Positions 30,228-40,593 of a stretch of DNA of 64,000 bases are shown in pieces. Where the stretch lies: positions 533,775 to 597,774 of the forward strand of contig CAKOHE010000120.1 in assembly GCA_934047225.1 (NCBI GenBank), read 5' to 3'. Numbering within the stretch: position 1 is the first letter of the stretch; the number at the start of each line of letters is the position of its first letter. Below the pieces are notes generated by a model. That model saw only the letters and a program-made list of their open reading frames with translations, had not been told where the DNA came from and made no database searches. The translations under genes and the position numbers were made by a program. This DNA comes from Ypsolopha sequella. Lineage: Eukaryota > Arthropoda > Insecta > Lepidoptera > Ypsolophidae.

Positions 30228-30922
30228 ATAGTGGAGCGCCTGGGGGTTTTGACATCGGAAAATTGCTACAGTGAATGAATTTTTTTGGTTGAGGTGGCAT
30301 TTTCTTTCTTATACTATATCTTGCAAAGTTTACCAAAAATTTTTTTGCGCTTTCAATTTTTTCACTTTTTAATTGAAAAAAGATGAAAAATTAATATTCC
30401 AGCATATAATTTAATTTCAGATAGCATTTTTTTTTATGTACACGTAGAATTTGTCTCGAATAGGTATAGAATATCATCTTTTAGAGATACTTATGTTTAT
30501 GAAGGGTCGTAGAGACCTTGGACAGGTGACCGAGAAGTGAACGAGAAGAAGAGAGGGAAGGTTGAAGGGACAGCAGCTGTAACGTACAACTAAACGGACG
30601 TTTTCTGGATAGTTTAGTTATAAATGACACGTGTCCTGTATATGTTGTGTATTTAAGAGTGAAAATTGTGTGATTTGAAAATTTGCTATATGTTAATAAC
30701 GGCAGTTTTATTGGAGACTATTTTTTGCTGTTGAACTTCTGCTCAAGACTTTTAATTTTTTCGTGTAAAAAGGTAATTTGATTTAAAAACTGCAATGAAT
30801 TAGTAGATAAAGAATTGAATAATTAGCAAATGATTGAATGTAAATTAAAGTTATATAAAAAATTATAAAAATGAATAAAACGCAATCAATTTTGTTACTT
30901 TTTTTATTACAGTTTAAAAAAA

Positions 30923-31999
30923 ATGCATGAACCATGTACCAGTATCATGGCTGATGAGCATAGTTGCATACTATGTGAAAAATTAGGTTCATCATCCGAA
31001 ATGAACTCAGATTTAGGTGAAATTATAAAAATAAGCAGAGGAATAACCACTTTGAGAGCTGCATCGAGGAACGACAGGATGGATTGTTACCTCACCTGCA
31101 AACTGAATTCGTTTATGCTCATACAAGTTGTCGTCAAAAATATATTAATAAAAAATATATTGAAATTTATAAGAAGAAGGAGAAAAATGAAACTTCATGT
31201 TCACCTCCGAAAAAAAAGCTTCGAAGTAGCACTGATGTATTGAACTTTGATTGGGAAACAAATTGTATCTTTTGTGGCCAAGAAGCTGATAAAGCAAAAG
31301 AAGCAAAATTGAATAAACATCGGCGAAGACAAATTTCACACATCAATACTGCAACTTTGAGTGACTCCATTCTGAATTTTATAGCCGTACAGAAAAATTA
31401 CTATTATCGCGAAACCATAAAAGAATTGCTAGCATAACAGATTTACAGGCACTCGAAGCAAAATATCATGTAGATTGTTATAATTCGATTAAAAATTCTA
31501 TGCACCTGATTAACGTTGAAAAGAAAATTAGTCCGAGAGTTGTGATGATCGATACTGCAATGGAGCAAATATATAAATACATGACGACTGCCAATTCACC
31601 ATGCAAGAGTTAAAAAATGTTATAACTACAGATCATATCCCGGATGAAAAGACTATTAAAAAACGACTTGTAAACCGCTATCACGATGACATTGTCATTT
31701 CGCCTAAATTTGGATTTAATACCATCATATGTTTTAAAAATATTAACCACGATATATTAACAGAAAATTGGTACAATCAAAAACACAATAATAAAAAAGA
31801 ACAGGAATTTCACATATTAAAAGTGGCCAGCGAAATTATTAGAAGGGACATAAGAGCTCAAGTTTACGATAATGAAAATTACACAGCAAGTGACAAAATG
31901 CTTGAAGATATTGATGAGACAATTCCGCAATCTTTAAAGTTTTTATTGTCAGAAATAATTATAAAAAATAAAAAAAATAAGGTAAACTGCTGCCGTTAA
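30923..31999 (+). pseudogene. N-terminal half of a large insect Cys-rich TE protein, broken
   Basis: Three frames together make the N-terminal half. 30,923 onward has HSCILCEKLG and ITTLRAASRND. 31,084-31,437 has VYAHTSCRQKYI, LNFDWETNCIFCGQEADK and TLSDSILNFI. 31,601-31,999 has ITTDHIPDEKTIKKRL, SEIIRRDIRAQVYDNENY and ETIPQSLKFLLSEIIIKN. Cys pairs suggest zinc binding near the N-terminus. I recall this pattern from large uncharacterised proteins repeated in aphid and moth genomes, but I cannot give a family name. Frameshifts lie near 31.09 and 31.44-31.6 kb. Confidence 0.65.
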
Positions 32000-33020
32000 T
32001 TCGAGAGAATGATGACAGATGGAGTGTGGCGATATCTCGAAAAAATACTACAAGTCAACAAGAGCTTCTTCACGACAAAAATAAATAAAGGCACGTTAAA
32101 AAAATATCAACGGTACAACAAATGGGACGAAATAAATCTAAATCATGATTATTTAAACTTTTTTTATAAATAAAAACCCTGGAATAGAATATATATACGA
32201 TCTTATTATTTGGTAAGGTATATCAGTTTTATAATACGACAACACTGCCTTACACCGCAGATATTATAAACCTTTTTCTGAAATGTCGATTCAAAACTCA
32301 GATTATAAATGTCGAGGATTCATACTGCAGGCATTATGATTGCTGATTTGACAGAAATAATGAGCAGAAGGAAATTTTAGTTATAGCACGAGCTCTTTGA
32401 AAGGTGACATTTATTTATACAGTCAAACTACCATATTGGCAAGTAATAATAATAAATCAGCAACACGGATCGTAATACTTTTTGCTAATTTTGCCAAATA
32501 AAATGTTGACTTCCTATAGTAACTGACTCGGAGCCAGGGACTCGGGAAAACGATAAAAACAAATTAACGAGTTTCACAAAAAGATGAATAGAACATTGAT
32601 CACTTAGATACAGAGGCTTAATTCAATATGATTTCCGCTACATAAATAAAATGACAACCTCTATATAAGGTTCTTAAATTCAAGTGAACACAGTATCGCT
32701 AATAGACAACTTTTCGCCAAAAAGAATATTTTTTGCGCTTTTTTTTTTAACTTTTACGTAGAAATTGAGTCAGCTGATTCATTAAGTTTTGTACTAGGAA
32801 GTGGAAAATATATACGACAAAAATACTTTTTATTAACAAATGGGACCTTTTAACCTATACAATCTACCCTAAAATCATCATGATAAATATAAAATATTGA
32901 AATGCAAAACAGTAAAAAAAAGGTTTTATCCCCTGACATTTGCAAACGTCACCATTCTCTCGAATGAACGGCCGGAGTTTAGACACAATTCCTGCTTATG
33001 AAAAAAAATGTAAATCTATC

Positions 33021-33571
33021 GCGCATGCTATAATATCTGCTGTACGACCAAGATCATTTCTATCACCTTTGCATATTAAATATTTAAAAACATAAATGAA
33101 GACTTCAGTAATATATTTCAAGCAGGTGTAGCATGTATTTTGGCTTTATATGGAGCTCCGGCAAAAATCAAAGACTTGAATACATTGAGATACAATTTTT
33201 TCATTAAAGCTACAACCAAAAATACAAGTGTTATTCTGTCATCATTACCACCTACAACTGATGCCGCAATTGAACACCTGAAAAGAGTGTACCTGCAAAC
33301 CCAGATATGGTTAGGAAACGACATAAATATTGGAGCTTGGGGGTGGAAGTATCTCAATAACATGTTCATCCCAATAACCATGAACCAATTACCAGCACCG
33401 GATAATCTACTGCAAATGTTATTTTGCAATTGCAAAAAGGGGTGTGGAGCTGCTTGTGGATGTCGGAACAGTGGTTTATATTGTAGTGTAGCATGTTTAC
33501 AGTGTAACGGAAATAGCTGCCTTAATACTTTACCTACCATTAAAATGACTGAAGTGGAAGAGAATATTTGA
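33021..33571 (+). pseudogene. Internal and C-terminal part of the same protein, CXC-like cluster
   Basis: AHAIISAVRPRSFLSPLHIK (from 33,021) is followed, after a deletion, by ACILALYGAPAKIKDLNTLR and SSLPPTTDAAIEHLKRVYLQ, WLGNDINIGAWGWK, and the C-terminal cluster CNCKKGCGAACGCRNSGLYC..C..C...C. That Cys pattern resembles a CXC (tesmin-like) zinc module and ends this protein family. The long central domain expected between the two pieces is missing. Confidence 0.7.
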
Positions 33572-34081
33572 TATAGATCAATAATGTAAAATGCCTTAAT
33601 AAACAAAAATTTTATTTTAAATGTTACCTTTTTTTTCGATTTTCCTTGAATTACCCACTTATTATGCATATATAAAAATATACCTCAACTTAATTTTCAT
33701 ATACAACATCATTTTACAGAATAATATGCCTCATACTATTTGAATTATTATAATTATCCATTTTTTTTATTTTAAAATCAAAAGCACAAATTTTCAATAG
33801 GTAAACTTTTTTATTTATGTAATTAGCTAAACATTCCAATTTTTTTTTTTTTCATTCACTGTAACGGAAGTCTGAGGTTTCTATGATTTTGACGCTCCAG
33901 GCGCTCCACTACTATGACTTAAAGAATAAATAATACAAGAAAAATGCTTGCCAAATAACTTTGCATATTCAAACTTTGTTAGCTGCGCAAATATCCCTTC
34001 AGACACAACCCTTTCATGCCAATGCTCCGAAAATGCCAGATCTTCAACATTACTTTGCAAACATAGTCCAAAGTTACTTAC

Positions 34082-34228
34082 CAGTAGCCTTTCTCCAGGT
34101 GATCTTCAGAATTATGATTGACCATAACTTTTTGACCAACTTCTAAATCTTTTACATCTATTTCTTTTCTAGCTCTTGGTCTAATTTCTTTTAACTTGCA
34201 GTAGTATTGAGTTTCTGAATCCTCAGAG
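34082..34228 (-). pseudogene. UHRF1: UHRF1 exon: linker between Tudor halves
   Basis: Between a TTGTAG acceptor and a GTAAGT donor. It encodes 'YYCKLKEIRPRARKEIDV' then 'KDLEVGQKVMVNHN' and 'HLEKGYW'. The family pattern is RDVRARAR...WQDLEVGQVVMLNYN...GFW. Phase 2 in and phase 2 out; the last codon (Trp) is completed by the next exon. No lesion is seen in this exon. Confidence 0.93.
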
Positions 34229-34354
34229 CTACAATATAATAGTAATTGAAACACAAGTACAACTATTAAAACACAATTTATAAAAAAAACATGTGGTACA
34301 ATGACTGGTAATGGAATAAATTATGACATTGGGTAATGCTGTGCAAAACCCTAG

Positions 34355-35551
34355 TAGTTAGGGAGCTGGCGAGCATTTCGCTATATGATTTCCACATATT
34401 TTACGTCGAGGTGGATTGCAGTTTAAATCATTACGAATTGATTTGGTCCAATGAATTAAGGTCCTATGTCGCTGCATTTTCGCGTTACAGCGGATTGAAG
34501 TTGCTTAAAAAATCGGGGTATTGAATCATTCATGCATATATGCTTCTGGAGTTCATGGTCACAACCATCTTGGAAATGAAGAAAATCGAAGAGACAGACA
34601 TTCAGGACTCTGCATTATCATGGGACGGAGTTGTAAAAATGTAAAAAAAAAATCTCTATTAAATTATTTGCACGCGGTTTTTAGTGCGCCCATTCGATTC
34701 ACTATGACTCCGTGGATTCGAAAAAAAATGTGGCAGACACTTTGCTCACTGATTTTTAGCTGTACATCATATTTTTTCTGAATGCCAATCAGAAACGAAA
34801 TGCCCTTGGAACTTTTATTAGAAAGTAAATTTTTTAAATTGCATGCTTGAATGTAATCTGAATAGGATTAGGATCAGGATAGGAACAGTCTTTAACTTTT
34901 TTTGATCACGTTTTATTTATTAGATATTTCTATACCTGCTTGGTTTGGTCGTGCAACGCGAGCGTCGAGTTGAAAAAAAAAATCAAATAGTCTGCCTTTG
35001 GAATATCTGAGGCTTGAGAGTCTGCCTCATCGATTTTCTTGGTGTTCATAAGGAATTCAAACATCAGTCGAACAAGCAGACGTGTCCACATAATATAGCA
35101 CACTTTTTTTTTTTACATTTTTGAAACACTGTCAAAAGACAACACAGAGGTAACATGTAGGCAGACTATTTTTCCGTGGTTCTTCTCATTGTTATTGATC
35201 GAACAGTCCAAATCTGCCAAGTGCGCACTTCATATACAGTTTTTTAAATCATAAAAATAAATTAAAAAATTGATTACTACAAAAGTTATTGGGATGGATG
35301 TCTGCTTTTTCAATTCTTTGTGTTTCCAAGGTTATTGTGATCTTCAGCCCCAGAGGCAGACCTGTATTATATTATATATTATAGCACACCTTTTTTTTTA
35401 AACATTTTTGAAACGCTGTAACTTTACAACGCATCGCCACCATGGTGACAGACAAGGTCCTTAATGTTTCTTAGGGCATAAATATCACTATTAATAACGC
35501 TTGCCTAGTGCGCTGATCATATCGAAATTTTGCTCGCCAGCTCCCTAACTA
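34355..35551. mobile_element. Non-autonomous TIR DNA transposon, copy B (inverse of 2,996-4,053)
   Basis: Ends TAGTTAGGGAGCTGGCGAGC and GCTCGCCAGCTCCCTAACTA with TA at both edges. Aligns in opposite orientation with copy A over most of its length, and contains about 150 bp (near 34,775-34,930) that copy A lacks or has replaced. No transposase. Confidence 0.82.
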
Positions 35552-35574
35552 TAGTTACATGTTATGGTGGCGTA

Positions 35575-35680
35575 GGTACATTCTCGCCTTGAAGGGGACA
35601 AAGCTATATGTAAAGTGAGATGCCGTCTCTTTTACTCATATAGCTTTGTCTCCTTCATGGTGAGAGTCTCGCTAGAGTGT
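35575..35680. repeat. Small snapback repeat
   Basis: Left arm TTCTCGCCTTGAAGGGGACA and AAGCTATATG; right arm CATATAGCTTTGTCTCCTTC and ATGGTGAGAG. About 40-bp imperfect arms. Confidence 0.65.
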
Positions 35681-35748
35681 ACAGAGGCCATTTAATAGCC
35701 GGGTTCTTATCATTTTCTAGGACGTAAGTGCAAATAAATGGTACATAC

Positions 35749-36333
35749 TCAGCCTCGAGTGGAATTTGGTACAATAATATACATTCAGGACTTTCTTCTT
35801 GTAATTTTTTATTAAGCGCTTGTCTTCTTTGTGCTAGTTTGGCCATTTTACTAAAATATTCTGCTATACCTTTTTTCTTAGTACCATTAGAGGGCGAGGT
35901 TTGTGATGGTGGTTTGTTCTCAGCATCACTTTCTTTATCGGAGCTTCCATTCTGTTCCTTGGATGGAACCTCAGTTTCAGGTTTGACATAGTCAGGGTCA
36001 CTTACGATTCTTATTACTTTCTGATGGTGGTTTGTTCTCAGCATCACTTTCTTTATCGGAGCTTCCATTCTGTTCCTTGGATGGAACCTCAGTTTCAGGT
36101 TTGACATAGTCAGGGTCACTTACAATTCTTATTACTTTCTGATGGTGGTTTGTTCTCAGCATCACTTTCTTTATCGGAGCTTCCATTCTGTTCCTTGGAT
36201 GGAACCTCAGTTTCAGGTTTGACATAGTCAGGGTCACTTACAATTCTTATTACTTTCCCCTAAAACCAAGCACCCTGCTCACTGTCGCTCATGTCAATTA
36301 AGTCACCGATTTCATATAAAATGCTTTCCACAT
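35749..36333 (-). pseudogene. UHRF1: UHRF1 exon: first Tudor half, with stop codon and triplication
   Basis: Acceptor TTTTTTTAG, then frame DVESILYEIGDLIDMSDSEQ, then 'GAWF-stop-GKVIRIV'; vertebrate UHRF1 has GAWFEAQVVRV at this place. The TAG replaces the Glu after GAWF. A 118-bp segment (boundaries near 35,997, 36,115 and 36,233) is present three times. Since 118 is not a multiple of 3, each copy shifts the frame. The remaining frame runs through a Lys/Gln-rich stretch (KKGIAEYFSKMAKLAQRR) to 'LLYQIPLEA' and a GTATGT donor at 35,748-35,743. That donor leaves phase 2, which matches the next exon. Confidence 0.85.
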
Positions 36334-36449
36334 CTAAAAAAAGACATTAAAACTTGAAGCATACAGCACATTTTTAAACACTTTCAACATTTCCAGGTGA
36401 GGCTTTCTAATAAAGCCTAAAATTATACTGCTACTAAAATAATTTTAGT

Positions 36450-37470
36450 CATCATTCTGCAACAAAATAGGTTGGTTAGGTAGATCTAATATGATTGAAA
36501 GTGGAGAGAGAAGTTACACATTCTTTTGTTCCTGTTCAGCAATGGGTCCATGTCCCTCGCATATAAAATTCAGTTGATCGTAAGAGGATGCAGTGTGGAT
36601 GGTTTGTTTGTCCAGGGACCCATCAAAGGAACTTCAAGTAATTTCAACAGTAAAGATGAATTTAAACGTACTTACATGTTACAATTTTCTATGTATTGTC
36701 GCAGTATTAATTTATTATTGTAATAATCACCGCTCGCATCTAATAAATCTCTCAAAACTGCTAAACTAAACTGTAAGTAAACAATAAATATAAATAAAAA
36801 AGATGGTCGATGAACACACATTGACACATTTGTTTTACTTGAAAGTTGGCTACATTCCCAAATAAAACGTAAAATACCGGTTTTTTTTTAGAGTACGGAA
36901 CAAACCTAAAACCATAGACAGTTTGCTAATCACGATTTCGTTCAATCATTCGGTCACGATCGAACATTGGACACGACATTTGAAAGTCGAAAACGATATA
37001 GCTTCGTGGTAACCAAAGCAAAATAGATTCGGTCGGATGTCGGTCGTATATCGGAATATCGTGATCGTTTTCGGAGTTCGCCTCCCAGGAGGCCAACTTT
37101 CAAGTGAAACAATCGACCATCTTTTTTAATTATTGTTTACTTACAGTTTAGTTTAGCAGTTTTGTGAGAGATTTATTAGATGCGAGCGGTGATTATTACA
37201 ATAATAAATTAATACTGCGACAATACATAGAAAATTGTAACATGTAAGTACGTTTAAATTCATCTTTACTGTTGAAATTACTTGAAGTTCCTTTGATGGG
37301 TCCCTGGATAAACGAACCATCCACACTGCATCCTCTTACGATCAACTGAATTTTATATGCGAGGGACATGGACCCATTGCTGAACACCAGGAACAGAAGA
37401 ATGTGTAACTTCTCTCTCCACTTTCAATCATATTAGATCTACCTAACCAACCTTTTTTGTTTCAGAATGA
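36450..37470. repeat. Long inverted repeat, about 380-400-bp arms
   Basis: The left arm (about 36,450-36,860) and right arm (about 37,088-37,470) are inverse copies with few differences. Shared blocks include GGTTGGTTAGGTAGATCTAA, CAATGGGTCCATGTCCCTCG and GATGCGAGCGGTGATTATTA. The 230-bp centre is unrelated. It is either a foldback transposon or an inverted duplication of the leader of the gene fragment that starts at 37,467. Confidence 0.85.
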
Positions 37471-37655
37471 CTGCTGAACAAATCGAAATACTATTCACAT
37501 TTCTGGAACAAAGAAATAACAGACAGTCAAAATGCCATGGCAGACAATGGCAGTTCACAACAATAATGGCAGCAACGATGGTAATACAGTTTTCTATCAA
37601 TGTTCTTATTAAAATAATAACAACAGGGAAGACTGTTTTACTGTGTGCTTTCTAA
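37467..37655 (+). pseudogene. Myb/SANT-like DNA-binding protein, N-terminal fragment
   Basis: Preceded by TTTTTTGTTTCAG, a plausible splice acceptor. It begins MTAEQIEILFTFLEQRNN, which resembles the start of the zeste-type Myb/SANT-like proteins common in insects and often tied to Harbinger-like elements. The frame then departs from the expected pattern, so it is a decayed start. Confidence 0.45.
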
Positions 37656-37659
37656 AACA

Positions 37660-38843
37660 TTAACAATATAACATTAATCGCTTATGCTAGGTTTGGAAGC
37701 ATAGAAAGAACACTATAAAAAATATATATTCAAGTGTGACTCTACCCGTCCCAGTAAAAGGCAGCCGACATGCTACTGGGACAGGCGGAGGGTCACCTTC
37801 AACTAAAGACATACCGCCATCTATAATTTATCTATGCCACCACGGAGAGATTAGAAGTAATGCGACAGGCCCTTGTGTTCTTGACATTAACTTGTAATCT
37901 AGAATAGTTAAATGTAATATAATAAATCTATCATCGCGACATGTCTCCCTGAGGGGGTGTCAGAGGTGAACTGTGTGTCAAGTCAAGATATTCAAACGCA
38001 CCACTTTTCATCAACAATTATTCCCATTCCAACTAATATAGTATTGCTTATTTTCTTTATGTTAAATATAATGTATAAAGACAAGGATTAGCAGGAGTAA
38101 TCTGCACATGAAAAGAGCCTCAACATCACTGGAGACTGCGGCTGTACACCTAGGTCACACAAAGTCACTGCTCGCTAGCTCTCATAGCCTACGCCTGCAC
38201 TCCGTCAAGGAGAGATGAAGCGGTTAACCAATCACCGGGCCATAATAGTACTTATTATTTTTAAGAATATTTATTTTAAAATTATTTATACATCCATTTA
38301 AAACAGGCCCTATCCGTCTGTCTTTTCATCGATATTTCACTGGTATCTAGCTCATAGACAGAATGAGTTACAGACCTGAGATTTTAATATTTGATGTAGA
38401 ATGTTGACCTAAAACTTAATACCTATGTACTTATAAAACTCCATTTAAATTTTTTTTCATATTATAGGGATATTTTTCATATACATGAAGGAGCTGAAAC
38501 AATTTTTTTTTTCTTACCCTGTCATGTAAAGTGTCATTGTTTAGAGCTCAATGAGTAGTGTGTATAAATATATTAATATTTTTTATCTTTAAAAATAAAG
38601 AAATGGGGGGCTATCAGTTGTCACTTTTATTACTGGTTTATCTCAAAGCATTTAGGAATTTGCAATTTCTGTATATTATGTACCATATGCTGAATTAAAC
38701 AACAAATACCGAAAACACCGATTTATAACGTAGTTTTAGGGTTACTGATTAATTTTAAATTGGTTGTCACTCTTATTACGTAACAGGTTTCTTAGAGCTG
38801 TGATCAGTGTAACCAAACAAGTCGGAAAATAAAGGTCCAAGGT
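37660..38843. other. Non-coding stretch with repeat remnants
   Basis: Contains CCCTGAGGGGGTGTCAGAGG at about 37,950, an inverse relative of the SINE tail at 39,520-39,545. No supported gene. Confidence 0.4.
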
Positions 38844-39125
38844 GTGTCAGGGGAAGTAATATTGCTGTTTTATGTTCAACAGATAGACGGGGCAGAGGCA
38901 GACGGTGGCGTCCGCACTCTCCTTGCTCGCACGTCAGTGAACGCAACCGCCTCCTTGAGCTGCATCAGCAGTCAGCTGTTCAAACGGAAAGAAAAGTGTC
39001 TCCGAGCTGAGCTGCGAGAGATTCACAAGGCAGTAGTCGCTCTGAAATATGTTATGGAGGGACTATTTTTGAGACAGGCCATCAGGGCAAATCCGGAAAG
39101 TCCCTCATATTGTATACTTTTTTAG
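38844..39125 (+). pseudogene. Possible C-terminal exon of the Myb/SANT-like fragment
   Basis: The frame has a helical, charged segment RKEKCLRAELREIHKAVVAL that resembles the end of zeste-like Myb/SANT proteins. A stop follows at 39,123. It lies downstream of and on the same strand as the 37,467 fragment. The link between them is inferred. Confidence 0.4.
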
Positions 39126-39261
39126 ATTATATTTAATAAATACAGTTTTGCGCATCTATTGACTTTTATTTAAGGAAATAATTGACACAAGTAATTCCAA
39201 TGTTTTATTTAATAATTTGCTGTATAATCATACAAAATATAAAGATTTGAATATTCGTTGA

Positions 39262-39560
39262 CCGCCTCTGTGGCCGAGTGGTAGAGTGATCGCCTGCTAA
39301 ACCCGAGGTCGTGGGTTTAATCCCCGCGGTGCACATTAATTTGTCTTCGGTATGCGTGTTTACGAAGGCACGTTAAGCTGTAGATCTATTTAATTTTGTG
39401 CACATATTACGGCGATAGGGCACACCACCTATCTCGTTTGGGACGTACCTATGTAATAATCGGTAGTGAAAAGCGGGTGTACCAAGTCTGGACTATAACA
39501 AATGTTTAAACTTTGAAACACCTCTGACACCCCCACGGGGATTCGTGTCGTGATAATTTA
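39262..39560 (+). mobile_element. tRNA-derived SINE
   Basis: The head resembles a tRNA: box A TGGCCGAGTGG (from 39,271), CCTGCTAA in anticodon-loop position, box B GGTTTAATCCC (about 39,314). The 5' GCCTCTG does not pair with the 3' side (GTGCACA), so it is not a working tRNA. The body runs through GTCTTCGGTATGCGTG and GGACGTACCTATGTAATAAT to CACCTCTGACACCCCCACGG. The promoter boxes imply RNA polymerase III transcription of the family. Confidence 0.75.
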
Positions 39561-39975
39561 TAAAAATTATCTGCCTTATCTCAGACAAAAATGATATACA
39601 AAAACTAAAGTTTAATTTTGCCATTTCAGCTTTAAACACAAGTAAATATAGTATAATATATATTGCCATCAATTACTATATTTAAAACAGTCACAAACCT
39701 AATAATATTAAGTAAATTTTAAACTTTCGATATTAAAACGACACCTCTTGAGCTGACGTAAAAATCACGATCAAACTTCTGTCAAAATAGAATTATCGGT
39801 TGATGTTCGGAAACTTCGGAGTAAGCGTTTCGATCCAACTCCTGTCAAATACGTTTGTCGTTCGTAAATTGATTATCAGAGTACCACTCGCGTTGATATT
39901 ACGATACTCGACCGAATATTGTACGATCGAACACGATCAGAGTAGACCCCCCGTGCTGACGTCATTAAAACCAAG

Positions 39976-40563
39976 TTGATGGATATGTGTGCTGAGGTTG
40001 GTACTGTTTCCGGTTCCGAAAATGCATTTGTAGCGAAAGGAACGAGACGAATGAATATGAATTATGGCAGCCCCAAAACTGGCCATAGACAATCACATGA
40101 AACGTCAACGTCAAAACTTGTGAAAATGGTGAAATGCTATAAATGCAAACAAACCGGGCACTACAAAAATCAGTGTCCCAACTCAGAAATAAGCAAAAGA
40201 AAGCATACAAATGCATTCAGTGCTATTTTTCTAAGTGGAAACTTCAATCATAAAGATTGGTATATTGACAGTGGGGCCAGTAAACATATGACGGCGAGGC
40301 GAGATAACATCGTGAATCCGTCACATCAACCCGAAACCAAAGAAATTATAATTGCGAATCAGACAAGTGTTCCAGTGCTGTGTTCTGGTGATGTAAACAT
40401 CGTGACAGTTGTGAACGGTGTGGAGTACGACATCACAGTTTCGAATGTATTGTGCATACCAGATTTAACAACAAACTTGCTATCCGTGAGTCAGTTGATC
40501 GAGAATGGCAACAGTGTGATTTTCAAAGAAAATGCTTGCTATATATACAATCAACAGAAATAA
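39976..40563 (+). pseudogene. Copia 1 gag zinc knuckle and protease
   Basis: CYKCKQTGHYKNQC is a CCHC knuckle. WYIDSGASKHMTARRDN holds the aspartic protease Asp-Ser-Gly. The frame ends in a stop just before the integrase zinc-binding region, where an intact element would continue. Confidence 0.88.
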
Positions 40564-40593
40564 CTCGTTGGCCAGGCAGAATTAGTAGAAGGT

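Larger units (their letters stand above)
30228..33910 (+). mobile_element. TIR DNA transposon with remnants of a large Cys-rich protein
   Basis: The ends are inverted copies over about 55-60 bp: AGTGGAGCGCCTGG at both tips, and ACAGTGAATGAA about 45-50 bp inside both. ACTATGACT flanks the element on both sides (30,219-30,227 and 33,911-33,919), an 8-9-bp target duplication. Inside, on plus, are pieces of a large insect protein family (see the coding entries), with an internal deletion near 33.1 kb. The duplication length fits hAT- or P-type cut-and-paste, but no transposase core is left, so the superfamily is open. Confidence 0.8.
2729..36333 (-). pseudogene. UHRF1: UHRF1 (E3 ubiquitin ligase, hemimethylated-DNA reader), partial and apparently decayed
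   Basis: UHRF1 binds hemimethylated CpG through its SRA domain and histone H3 through tandem Tudor and PHD domains, and recruits DNMT1 at replication forks. Twelve minus-strand exons follow the family order: tandem Tudor (36.3-29.75 kb), PHD (29.66-28.96 kb), SRA (25.2-7.2 kb), basic linker (5.8-2.7 kb). UBL and RING exons are not in the window. Most junctions are GT-AG with matching phases. Lesions: in-frame TAG and a 118-bp triplication in the first Tudor exon; a 1-nt phase conflict at 29,750; a lost acceptor AG plus internal deletion at 10.63-10.75 kb; an indel in the 7.2-kb exon. Either a pseudogene or decayed copy, or a region with assembly errors. The identity is near certain; the functional state is inferred. 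Confidence 0.9.

Noticed and set aside
33118..33669. 183-residue antisense ORF
   Set aside because: It is the shadow of the C-terminal coding piece of the TIR-element protein on plus; only the plus frame has the conserved Cys cluster.
37467..39125. A functional zeste-like gene
   Set aside because: The N-terminal frame departs from the family after about 15 residues and no DNA-binding core links it to the 38.9-kb frame.
39262..39340. Functional tRNA-Ser-like gene
   Set aside because: Boxes A and B are present, but the 5' and 3' acceptor strands do not pair and the sequence continues into a SINE body.
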